NCBI GenBank assembly: GCA_003212885.1
Contig: QCOP01000008.1
Coordinates: 1 to 40,519 of the forward strand
DNA from: Prochlorococcus sp. AG-432-D11
Lineage (GTDB): Bacteria; Cyanobacteriota; Cyanobacteriia; PCC-6307; Cyanobiaceae
DNA: 40,519 nucleotides
Reading direction: 5' to 3'
Part shown: positions 18,485 to 27,802 of the stretch, one piece after another
How the letters are laid out: every line of letters starts with the position of its first letter
Numbering within the stretch: the stretch's first letter is position 1
The notes under the pieces: generated by a model
Database searches by the model: none
Told to the model about the DNA's origin: nothing
The model's input: only the letters and a program-made list of their open reading frames with translations
Made by a program: the position numbers and the translations under genes

Positions 18485-18919
18485 CTAGGCCTCATCGATA
18501 TTTACTGAATCAGTGTCAAATGTACCTCCTTCCCCATAAGCACAAACTTGACCGATGACTCCAAGAATTAGTTCGTCTCCATTCGGATCTTTCCACTCTA
18601 AATCATTGTTCTTGAACTCATTAAATTCCTGGTATCCGACTGCAATATCTCTGAAAGAGGTTTCTGCACAATCAATATCCATTGTATATAGAATGTTTTG
18701 GGTAATATTGCTAGAGCCTTTGGGGATAAATTTACTGAAAATTCTTATAGAACCATCTTGGTTTTTCTTGACATTATTTTTATCCCATAATTGTTCTCCA
18801 TATTGGTTCTTAGGAACAGGAATCCAATCAGAAGTTAAAGCATCTGTTATTAATGGATAGGAAAGGGCTAGCAATACTAGAAAAGTTGTCACAAATTTTC
18901 TAATAATTATAAGATTCAT
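18485..18919 (-). CDS. secreted hypothetical protein
   Basis: N-terminal signal peptide, WIPVPKNQYGEQLWDKNNVKKNQDGSIRIFSKF; two late Cys. Confidence 0.6.
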   Translation of the reverse strand: MNLIIIRKFVTTFLVLLALSYPLITDALTSDWIPVPKNQYGEQLWDKNNVKKNQDGSIRIFSKFIPKGSSNITQNILYTMDIDCAETSFRDIAVGYQEFNEFKNNDLEWKDPNGDELILGVIGQVCAYGEGGTFDTDSVNIDEA

Positions 18920-19188
18920 TAGATGGGAATAGTACCTTTGATATCCACTCTACTTAATCAACTACATTCCAAGTTCTAGTCTAAGAATTTCGCATTTGCA
19001 TGTAACTATTAAGTCTGTTTTATAGAGGCTCTTCCTAATGGACAGAAAACAAAATCAATAGAAAAATAATATATTCGATCATTAGTTAGCATAAATTAAT
19101 ATTTTTATAACAATTTGTACTTTTGGAAGAGTTAAATGATTTCTGAATAAAAAGAAGCTTGAAAAAAATAATGTTAACATATACACGG

Positions 19189-19587
19189 TTACATAAGTCT
19201 GTAGCAATTTGTAAGTATCTGAGAATCTGAGTTGAAAAGTTGTAACCATTCTCCCTCGCTATTTTTGTATTCGAATCGATGGAATGATTGAGTTGGATCT
19301 TCTCTATTAATAGAGACAACATCTCTAGTATCATAAGACTCTAAATTGTTTTTAATAAAGATAAATTTAGTCTTTGTGGTTTTTAAAATAAGTGATTCAG
19401 TTATAGTTTCTGATGGATGATCTAGATCAGAATAAGTGACTAATCCTTCATTCTTTTTTGGGTTTGCAATAAATGTTATGGGCGAATAACTATTAAAAAT
19501 TTTGATTTCACAACTTATTTTAACAAGATTGTTTGACGAACATGAAGTGATGAGTAGGTATAATGGCAAAATTAGTAGTCTTTTCAT
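19189..19587 (-). CDS. putative lipoprotein
   Basis: MKRLLILPLYLLITSCSSNN lipobox. Confidence 0.6.
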   Translation of the reverse strand: MKRLLILPLYLLITSCSSNNLVKISCEIKIFNSYSPITFIANPKKNEGLVTYSDLDHPSETITESLILKTTKTKFIFIKNNLESYDTRDVVSINREDPTQSFHRFEYKNSEGEWLQLFNSDSQILTNCYRLM

Positions 19588-19805
19588 AATTCGCTAAATT
19601 CTGTGGCAGTATTATTAGTAATTGACATCATTATTGAATGCTAAACTTTACAAGTGTTCTTTGGAAGATCTTAACCCAATTGCCTTTAAGGTTTCTCGCT
19701 AGTTCTTCTGACCATTGAGAAATAAATTTATTTGTAATGTTTGATATATAAAAAAGTTGTACAATTGTTTTTGGATAAATTGGCTCATTAAATATATTCA
19801 TTGCT

Positions 19806-19904
19806 TTAGGCTTTAAGAGCTGAAAACACCAATCCTCCAAAAGTTGATGCAAGTAGTAGAAAGACCATAACTAGGATAATTATTTTGGTAAAACTTTTTG
19901 GCAT
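19806..19904 (-). CDS. putative TM microprotein, 32 aa
   Basis: MPKSFTKIIILVMVFLLLASTFGGLVFSALKA. Confidence 0.45.
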   Translation of the reverse strand: MPKSFTKIIILVMVFLLLASTFGGLVFSALKA

Positions 19905-20156
19905 TTATGGTAATGAAGAAAAATCTGTTTATATTTTAATCATAAGACTTTTTGAATAATGGCTTGACCAAGATAAATTTTAGACTTTATTAATTTTATA
20001 TTTTTAGGTTTATCTTGTAATCCAAGCTATTTTATAAACATCTACATAATGCTCCTCTACTTTGATTGCTAGAAACCTTTTGTTTTGATTTGTCCTAGCT
20101 GGTGTTTATGTGGAAACTGAATTACGATGTATATACTGTATATTTGTCTACGGCTT

Positions 20157-20345
20157 ATGAGACAATCTAAAATAAATGTATACTTCATAGTGGGTTTGAT
20201 GCTCACATTTTTTATTATGGATTCACTTAATCGTCTCTCTGCTTCTCCTTCTTTTTATCAACTTGTTTAAATAATTTCTGATAGTGAGATGGCTAAATTA
20301 AAACTTCAACAACATCAAGAAGAACTTGATTCAGCATTTAAGTAA
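20157..20345 (+). pseudogene. Small TM ORF with in-frame stop (20268-20270)
   Basis: MRQSKINVYFIVGLMLTFFIMDSLNRLSASPSFYQLV*IISDSEMAKLKLQQHQEELDSAFK*. Confidence 0.3.
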
Positions 20346-21007
20346 TGAAGAGGACTAGATGATGTGTATCATCTGAAATACAACATCTACTTGTGAGAGA
20401 GATTTTTATCAAGGTCGAGATACAGGACCTTGCTAGATTTAAACGTAACCCCGTTAAAGAGACTTTGTAGAAGCCTCTTTATGTGATCAAGGAAACTACT
20501 CAGAAACTAGACACGTAGTCTCTATTTGTCGGCAGAAAAAACCTGATGACTTAGGGCTTTATTAGAAGAACTCACTTTTTTTGATTAAGAGTAAGTTGAT
20601 AATCAGCTAATTAGAAACTAAGTATTTCGCCTAAAGCCTAAATTTGAAATCTTTTGCTACGTTCGTCCTCCTGTTAGGGATGTATTTAGTGGCAGCAGAG
20701 AATGGGATTGCTATTTTGGAGTAATGTTAAGAACACTCTCAGTCTAATCCTATGTTATCTTCCCAGAGCTTAGCGTTTTTATAGGACCCAGTTGATATCG
20801 ACTACTCAAGGAAACAAATACCATGATCAGTTAATTTAAATACCAATAGTGCTTGTAGAAAGGATTAGGCGAAATGTTTACATAATGCTCAATTAATGGC
20901 TTTCTAAAAACTTCGTAGATTGGAGCTGAAACCAAAACATCAATAGTAAGAGTTTATTGAGCATAGATACTTTTCGGCTCTGCAAGGAAAGGGTATACTA
21001 ATTTTTA

Positions 21008-21799
21008 TTATTTAACTCCAAACGTAACGCCCATAACTGCAGTGATGTCTTTTTTGATCGTGCTTGTATCGTAAGATCCCCAACTACTTACGCGTGTTGA
21101 ATTAGGGACTGTGATTTGAAAAACACCAGTATTTACTTTTTTGACATTTCCAAGCTCTGAGCCTGTTTGTCTAACAATTGCTTTAGCACGAATCCGAGCA
21201 TCTTTAGTAGCTTTAGCCAGCATATCTATTCGTTTTTCAGCAAGTTTTGTATAAGTAAATTTAGGACTATTAGATTTTATAAGTATTCCTTTCCCAAGCA
21301 ATGCACCAATTGCTCTATGCGTTTTATTAATATTATGGACGTCTGTGCTTTCAACTTCTATTAATTGGCTCGTTAACCAAAATGTAGAAATAATTGCTCC
21401 TGTTTTATTATTTTTAGTGATATTTTTTGACGTAGTAGCAGGCCCTAGTTCTCTAGTTTGGTAGTCATTTGTTTGAACGCCATAGCTATCAAGGAAGTCA
21501 AGAGTTACTTGAATAGACTTTATGTGTTTTTTATAGGAATCAATTTGTGTAGATCCTTTGGTCTGGATAGTGATATCCCAATGAGCCATATCACTTTCAA
21601 TACGCTCTGTACTAGCACCTGTAACCGTGATTGTGTCTTGAGCTGGCCTTAATCCATAAACTAAGATTTTAGAAGCGCTAGTGAATCCGATAAGCCCTCC
21701 AATTGAGAGTACTGACATTGCAAAAACAAGTGGAGGTGTTCTACGAAAAATTTGAATACAGTGATTAGAAAAGGATGAAAAAAATGAAATAGATTTCAT
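21008..21799 (-). CDS. SIMPL domain (DUF541) periplasmic protein
   Basis: TITVTGASTERIESDMAHWDITIQTKG, N-terminal TM. Confidence 0.85.
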   Translation of the reverse strand: MKSISFFSSFSNHCIQIFRRTPPLVFAMSVLSIGGLIGFTSASKILVYGLRPAQDTITVTGASTERIESDMAHWDITIQTKGSTQIDSYKKHIKSIQVTLDFLDSYGVQTNDYQTRELGPATTSKNITKNNKTGAIISTFWLTSQLIEVESTDVHNINKTHRAIGALLGKGILIKSNSPKFTYTKLAEKRIDMLAKATKDARIRAKAIVRQTGSELGNVKKVNTGVFQITVPNSTRVSSWGSYDTSTIKKDITAVMGVTFGVK

Positions 21800-22160
21800 A
21801 GGAATGACTTTGAGGTGGAGAGGAGGAAGGGAAAAGTGAAATTAAATTGTGTTTATTAGTCTCGATGGTTGCTCTTTTGAGGCTAAGGAGCTTTTAGCTC
21901 ACTGTGAAAGTACTTATGATGTATGTCACTATTTAAGTAGGTTCCTAATTGTGCCGTACTGCTTGGATGCTTGCAATGGTTAAGAATAATTTATTGATGC
22001 CACATGGACGATCTCATTAACGCTCTCAAACATATTAAGACTTTTTCGTTTAATTAATTCTCTTAAGAAAGAGAACTTCTTGAAATGATTGGAAAAATTT
22101 TTTATTAAGCTTGGTAGCAGCATTCTTATTAAGTTCTCTTAATTTGAAAGATTTTTTTGT

Positions 22161-22925
22161 TTAAGGTCTTTTTAGGTTTCTAATCAGTTGAGGAGTACTG
22201 TTTGGAAGAACTTTGATGGCAAAAAAGTCGTCTTCTTTTGGCGTACCTTTTGCCCACTTCATATAATTGGAAGGGCTTAAAGAATTAATTATTGAACAAT
22301 TTTCATCCGCTATTTGTTGAGTCAACATTTTCCTTTCGATACTTTTCCATTTTTTAGAGTGCTGATCCCCTAAAGAAGTTTTAATCTTAATCCATTTCCC
22401 GGTTCGATCTAGACAATCAATGATTACTACAGATTTGTCTTGATAAACCCCAGCGATTATTTCTTTTTCCCCTGGAACATATTTAGTTTGAGCAGGTGTT
22501 GTAGTGCAGGTTTTTGGACCAGAATCATTTTCAACACATGTTGTTGTAGCTGAGCCAATAGTTTTTTGATATCCCGGAGTCCCTGCAACTGCCTCTTGAT
22601 ACCATCTTTTGACATATTGGTATTGAATATATCGACCATATAAGTTTCGAACTTTTACTTTATTAACATTATTGTGGTCGACGTAATAAATGGAATTGTC
22701 TGAGCGATCTTCCCAAGCTCTCCACCCTTTAATTGGAGGCCTCCCAAGAAAATCTACTGATTCGATTTTTATTACTGGCTCGGTGTATGCGCGTATACAA
22801 CCTTGGAAGTCGATAGCTGCTAAGCATGCTTTATGAACTTTTGGATCAATTTCAGCTGCATTGAGACTTCTTCCAGAAGACGAAGAAAGAAAAAGTATCA
22901 ACGGAGCAAGTATTAAGCGGCGCAT
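22161..22925 (-). CDS. secreted hypothetical protein
   Basis: 254 aa with signal peptide MRRLILAPLILFLSSSSGRSLNAAE. Confidence 0.65.
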   Translation of the reverse strand: MRRLILAPLILFLSSSSGRSLNAAEIDPKVHKACLAAIDFQGCIRAYTEPVIKIESVDFLGRPPIKGWRAWEDRSDNSIYYVDHNNVNKVKVRNLYGRYIQYQYVKRWYQEAVAGTPGYQKTIGSATTTCVENDSGPKTCTTTPAQTKYVPGEKEIIAGVYQDKSVVIIDCLDRTGKWIKIKTSLGDQHSKKWKSIERKMLTQQIADENCSIINSLSPSNYMKWAKGTPKEDDFFAIKVLPNSTPQLIRNLKRP

Positions 22926-23155
22926 AAGAGAAAATGTCGAAGGCGCAGAACCTGTTTATTGTTCAGTTAGAATAGAGCATTATTTATATTAAATGAACAT
23001 TAGTGAAATGTCCTGAAAGATGGAACTTCAATACCTGTGACAAAAAGTTTATGACTCCTGTTTCTGCAGAAAACCAAAAAATCTATACTGCTTTCTATCG
23101 ATTTTGAAACAATGACTCTTGGACCTATAAATTGGGCATAAGTTTGAAATAATAG

Positions 23156-23329
23156 ATGTTTCTTGGACCATTGCTTAGCTTGTTGAATTTTCAAAATCTT
23201 TCTCCAATTGATCAACTTGTAGTTTTTATGGTTTTTCTTGGAGTGCTTTTTCTTTTTTTGGTGATTTACCTTGATAACAGCAAAGACTTTGCTTTAAAGA
23301 GAGATTGGCGAGATGAAGATACTAAATAA
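23156..23329 (+). CDS. small single-TM protein, 57 aa
   Basis: MFLGPLLSLLNFQNLSPIDQLVVFMVFLGVLFLFLVIYLDNSKDFALKRDWRDEDTK. Confidence 0.5.
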   Translation: MFLGPLLSLLNFQNLSPIDQLVVFMVFLGVLFLFLVIYLDNSKDFALKRDWRDEDTK

Positions 23330-23791
23330 AGTATTTGGTAATTGTAATTTCTTCTTTATTTGACTCCCTTTTTCAATATATATATATTGAACTTTTTGGT
23401 ATCTGTTCATTTAGCTATTAAACTCCTTTCTAGAAAAAGACGATAATAAAAAATATGCGTGTATAAACAATTTTCTCTGTCGAAATTTTCTCTAATTTCT
23501 TTCAGATTTAGTATCACTTAACTTGCGAAGAATATTTCAATTCAAAGGCTTTATAATAGTAAACATTTTTCGGTAGACGAGCTTCGACTATATATCGTTT
23601 AATAAAAGGTTTAAAGGCCCTAATGAATATCAATAAAACTAAGTGTTGAGTGCAATGTATTCTCTTTCTTTAGAAATGAACTCTAACCGATAAATGGATT
23701 GTCAAAATAGAAAAGGTACAAAGCTTTTATTTTTATGGAACTCCAGTTCAAGCAAAATCTAGGAAACTATAAATAAACCATTTATAGTGTT

Positions 23792-24177
23792 ATGAAATTT
23801 CTACTACTGTCATGTCTAACGGCTCTAACACTTTTTGGGGATGTCGTTTGTCACATCTATATCTTCTGCAGAGTTGACAGCTGCAATCAAATCTCTAAGT
23901 ATAGATTTTTCTGAGAAATTCTGTTTGTACATTGACAATCGAGACACTTATGAAAAAACGGTAGCTATGACTGCCTCTCAGTTGTCAAAGTATTATTATT
24001 TAACCTCTTATGAAGGAAATAATACTTACTTAGAAATAAGACTTATTAGAATCTATATCAAATAATATTTTTGATATATGTGGAACAGTTCTTGCCGATT
24101 TTAAAGAAGAACTAGACAGTACTTTAGCTATATTAGTTGCCAAATTTCCTCGTAAATCCTTTAATGGCTTATATTAA
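23792..24177 (+). pseudogene. Frameshifted small exported protein
   Basis: MKFLLLSCLTALTLFG (frame 2) continues as MSFVTSISSAELTAAIKSLSIDFSEKFCLYIDNRD... (frame 0) across GGGG at 23837-23840, then as LLESISNNIFDICGTVLADFKEELDSTLAILVAKFPRKSFNGLY in a third frame. Confidence 0.55.
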
Positions 24178-24274
24178 TTAATTTTTTAATGCTTTTTATT
24201 TAGAGCGATTCTTGAGATGTAGTAAGTGCCCCCTTTTAGAGTTCAATTAAGTCAGAGCAGCACGATGTGTCATA

Positions 24275-25969
24275 TCAAGAGGAACAGCTGTAGTGAGATA
24301 CTCCGCCAGTATTGAAGAATTTATTGGGCATAAGACGGTTGTACTTAGCCTCTAAACCAGATGATTGCTCCTCGTAAGGATTGGTCAGTATCGTCTGTAA
24401 TTCTTTAATTAGTCTATAGTCACCTTCCTCAGCCTTTTTATATGCAGGTACAACAAGCCACTCGCGCCAGGTGTATTGGGGATTTGTTAATTTCATCGCT
24501 GAGGATGCCTCGTAGAAGTTGCTTTGGTTAGTTAATAGGTTCCGCCAGTTTTTTAGCCAAGCATTCCATTGAATATCAACCTGTTCTGAACTAGGGAGGT
24601 AGAAACTACCTTTTAAAGGTATGATATTTTCTGGAATATTGGATAGCTTTCTAAAAAAGATTGTGTAGTCGACCTTGGAGAGAATCATTAGTTTTAGTAG
24701 TTCATTTACTAAGTTTTCGTCATAGCTGGTTAATCCAAGCTTCTTTGCCCACATAGCTTCAATTTCTTGTCTCATAACTTTAGCGAAGTCGGTTCGGATT
24801 GTATCCAGCTTTATCAATGCTTCTTTGTCGTCAATGAGTAGAGGTCGGATTGCTGACCAAAACATTTGATAATTGGCTTCGGCTGCAGCCGGTTGATTGA
24901 AGAATGAGAAATGGTTTCCACCTCCTGTCCAGGGTTGAAATCTTGGATCAAACATTTCACAGAATCCAAAGGGACCATAGTCTAGGGTGAAGCCACCAGC
25001 TGCACAGTTGTCACTATTAAAGTTGCCCTGGCAGTAGCCAATGCGCATCCAATTGGATATTAGAGAGGTGAGTCGTCCGCGAAATAAATGAGCTAGATCG
25101 ACTACTTGATCCTTAAATTCAAGGCTAGTATCAATGTCCTGTTCATAATTCCTTTGGATAAGGTGCTTCACGATCATTTTGAGCTCGTTCTGTGCACCTG
25201 AATGTGAATTGCTGCGTGCTCGACGAGCAAATAGCTCAAGCTGACCAACACGTAAAAATGAGGGGGCTACTCGAGTTGTGACCGCAGCAGGAGTATTGAC
25301 GAGTATATCGGGATCTATAGACCTGGAGCCCTCCTCGTACCAAGGTCTTCGCACTGTTTCTGATCGAGAAACATAAAGTGTTAGAGAGCGTGAAGTTGGA
25401 ACTCCTAGTGCATACATATATTCCTGAGCTAGAAATTCACGAACGCTGGAGCGTAGTACTGCACGGCCATCAGCTCCACGACAGTATGGTGTTGGCCCGC
25501 CTCCCTTTAGTTGCATTTCCCAACGCCTTCCGTTGAAAATACCTTCGAATATTGAAATTGCTCGGCCATCGCCATAGCCATTGCCAGTGCCAAACGGACA
25601 TTGTTGTGTGTACTCAGTTCCGTAGATTGAAAGAGCATATCCTGTTGCCCAGCCAGTTGGAGGCATTGGCGCTTTTGCTACGGATATGTCCCCTGTAAAC
25701 AGACGAGAGAATTCCTCGTCTAAGGCAAGTTCATGACTTAAGCCAAGCTCCTTGAATAAGGTTTTGCTGTGTGTTATGTATTGCGGTTTTGGAATAGCTG
25801 TTGGTGTCACCGGTACATAATGTCCGGAGAACACTTCACGAGGACTGTGATCTTGCCCGTCACAGGTGGCTTTAGGATCCGCTTTTAGCGAATTCATGAG
25901 CGAATAGTCAGCTGTAGACAAAAACTGATTAAAAGTTTTAATCTTTGATAATTTGGAAGAAGCTGTCAT
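24275..25969 (-). CDS. selO: SelO family protein (YdiU/UPF0061, protein adenylyltransferase)
   Basis: [45 protein letters not shown] and DYGPFGF motifs, C-terminal CSS. Confidence 0.92.
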   Translation of the reverse strand: MTASSKLSKIKTFNQFLSTADYSLMNSLKADPKATCDGQDHSPREVFSGHYVPVTPTAIPKPQYITHSKTLFKELGLSHELALDEEFSRLFTGDISVAKAPMPPTGWATGYALSIYGTEYTQQCPFGTGNGYGDGRAISIFEGIFNGRRWEMQLKGGGPTPYCRGADGRAVLRSSVREFLAQEYMYALGVPTSRSLTLYVSRSETVRRPWYEEGSRSIDPDILVNTPAAVTTRVAPSFLRVGQLELFARRARSNSHSGAQNELKMIVKHLIQRNYEQDIDTSLEFKDQVVDLAHLFRGRLTSLISNWMRIGYCQGNFNSDNCAAGGFTLDYGPFGFCEMFDPRFQPWTGGGNHFSFFNQPAAAEANYQMFWSAIRPLLIDDKEALIKLDTIRTDFAKVMRQEIEAMWAKKLGLTSYDENLVNELLKLMILSKVDYTIFFRKLSNIPENIIPLKGSFYLPSSEQVDIQWNAWLKNWRNLLTNQSNFYEASSAMKLTNPQYTWREWLVVPAYKKAEEGDYRLIKELQTILTNPYEEQSSGLEAKYNRLMPNKFFNTGGVSHYSCSS

Positions 25970-26269
25970 ATTGAAGCTTTCTTGGGAGGATTAATAGGTA
26001 AAGAGATTTCTTCTGAATGTCCTATTGGAAGTTGTGACAGGAGCAGTCGTAGGTACATGGCTCTTTGGCCCAGGAGTTTGTAATGCTCAAACTATTCTAG
26101 CTTTGTCAGATCCAATTTATACTTTTCAAAGTCTGGTTCCCTGTGAAGTCTTCGGGAGCTATAGGTTTTGAAAGTATTAATCAATAAAAGCTTTAGTAAG
26201 CATACTGAAACTATTAATAAGGATTTTGGTTTAGAAAAAATCTAAATCGTGCATAGAGCTCATTAGAAT

Positions 26270-26443
26270 ATGAATATGAGTAAAAAATTGAGGGTGTTAG
26301 AGCTCTCTGAGCAACTACAAAAAAACGCAGATGACATAATTGCTATCTGCGTTCTATTGGATATTCCTGCAAACTCAAGGATTAGTTGTTTAAGTAATGA
26401 GAATGCTCAGAAAATCATTGATTATTACAAAGAAAATCTCTAA
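26270..26443 (+). CDS. 57-aa standalone IF2_N-like domain protein
   Basis: MNMSKKLRVLELSEQLQKNADDIIAICVLLDIPANSRISCLSNENAQKIIDYYKENL. Confidence 0.55.
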   Translation: MNMSKKLRVLELSEQLQKNADDIIAICVLLDIPANSRISCLSNENAQKIIDYYKENL

Positions 26444-26952
26444 GCAAGCTTCACTGCTGGCTTTGCAGGAGCTCTCTTCGCACGTCTAGCTTTTGTTGGC
26501 TTCGTTGCTGTTGCTGTTGAGGTTGAAGTTTTTTTTGTTGAAGCTTTCTTGGTAACTGATTTCTTGGCGGCTGGTTTATTTGTTGTTGCCTTCTTAGGAG
26601 CACTCTTTTGAGATACTGCCTTTTTTGCAGTGCGCTTTTTGGGAGCCGCATTAGTTGTTGAGGCTTTGCGAGTACGATGGGCAACTATTAGAGCCCATTC
26701 TTCTGCGGAAACGTTAGCTGGCTTGTTGCCATGTACTTCTGACTGCTTAGCAGCCTTCTCGATATCTTTGATTAGGTTTTTCCAAGAAGCAGCATAACGC
26801 TTGTCAGATTGTGACTTTGCACCACTTTCAACAAGAGTTTCAACTACGCCTTGTGCTGTAACTTTTTTACGCCGACGATTAAAGATTTCTTTTTGAAGAG
26901 TTGCGATCATAGCTTCAGCCTTGGCTGAAACCTTAATAGTTAGTTGAGACAT
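26440..26952 (-). CDS. basic histone H1-like protein with Lys/Ala-rich tail
   Basis: C-terminal KKRTAKKAVSQKSAPKKATTNKPAAKKSVTKKASTKKT...; soluble N-terminal helical region. Confidence 0.75.
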   Translation of the reverse strand: MSQLTIKVSAKAEAMIATLQKEIFNRRRKKVTAQGVVETLVESGAKSQSDKRYAASWKNLIKDIEKAAKQSEVHGNKPANVSAEEWALIVAHRTRKASTTNAAPKKRTAKKAVSQKSAPKKATTNKPAAKKSVTKKASTKKTSTSTATATKPTKARRAKRAPAKPAVKLA

Positions 26953-27037
26953 TGAGGTAGATAATTTCTTTATCTAACCTCTACCATAAATAGGGTACCC
27001 AATACAATTAATATTGAGTCTAAGGCATGTAAGAAGG

Positions 27038-27214
27038 CTAAATTGTAACGCCGTATCTGTTGCCAATTCCCGCAATATCATCCATTGAAAGTTCTTGGAA
27101 GTAATTGCTGAGGCACTTGTAGGTATTTAGGTAAGTATTCATGCTTTCTATATGTGCGTGAGGTGGTTTATGCATTGCTAGAGCGATTTTGAGAGCTAGT
27201 TGATCTTTAGTCAT
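27038..27214 (-). CDS. small hypothetical protein
   Basis: Internal ATG (MTKDQLALKIALAMHKPPHAHIESMNTYLNTYKCL...) overlapping the upstream ORF's 3' end. Confidence 0.5.
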   Translation of the reverse strand: MTKDQLALKIALAMHKPPHAHIESMNTYLNTYKCLSNYFQELSMDDIAGIGNRYGVTI

Positions 27215-27218
27215 TGTT

Positions 27219-27539
27219 TTAAGCGGCTTTAGGGGTAATGCCAAATTTGTCTTCGAAGGGCTTATTCCAAAGAGTACATTTGTTAGTTAAATGAGCTGCT
27301 TGTGGAATAAGGCGAGCATGAGATCGACATGTTAGTAGAGTGCGAGAATACCTATCAGATGAATACCGAAAATGCATACAGGTCATGCAAACACATGCTG
27401 AATTCGATAACTTCAGTGTGCCTTCTTCTAGATAGTCCCAATTTTCTTCTTCAATAAAAAGGTTTCGGTGAAAGGTTTTTAAGGGAAAGTGTTTAAGCAT
27501 AGTTTTGAAAACAAAGGTTGCAGTACTACAGAACCTCAT
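27219..27539 (-). CDS. Cys-rich small protein, putative zinc-binding (start uncertain)
   Basis: ACVCMTCMHFRYSSDRYSRTLLTCRSHARLIPQAAHLTNKCTLWN. Confidence 0.5.
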   Translation of the reverse strand: MRFCSTATFVFKTMLKHFPLKTFHRNLFIEEENWDYLEEGTLKLSNSACVCMTCMHFRYSSDRYSRTLLTCRSHARLIPQAAHLTNKCTLWNKPFEDKFGITPKAA

Positions 27540-27802
27540 GCAATAGAGTGAATTTGAAATGGCTTGGGCACCGGCCAGAAGAACGAGGTTTTATAGTAGT
27601 ACACTTATACTATTAAAGTCTTAGCTTGATGGCAACCTTTTAATGCGCGAAAGTCGATTATCTTCTTTAGTTAGTTTGCTAGTCCAAGTAAAATTCCTGC
27701 TATGTCCGAAATAAGTTGTCTTGCGTAAACTTTGAGTAAATCTTTGAACTTCAAGTTCTCTCTCTTCTATTATCACTTCATTAGTAAAGTGTGTGAACCT
27801 TT

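Noticed and set aside
20460-20830. Possible Yfr2-like sRNA because of AAGGAAAC segments
   Set aside because: Too short a match to claim; needs an Rfam/covariance search
23000-23215. Minus-strand 71-aa ORF
   Set aside because: Unconvincing composition and overlaps a more protein-like plus-strand TM ORF
26451-26684. Gln/Arg-rich 77-aa ORF (QQLMRLPKSALQKRQYLKR...)
   Set aside because: Alternate-frame product of the Lys/Ala-rich repeat tail of the H1-like gene
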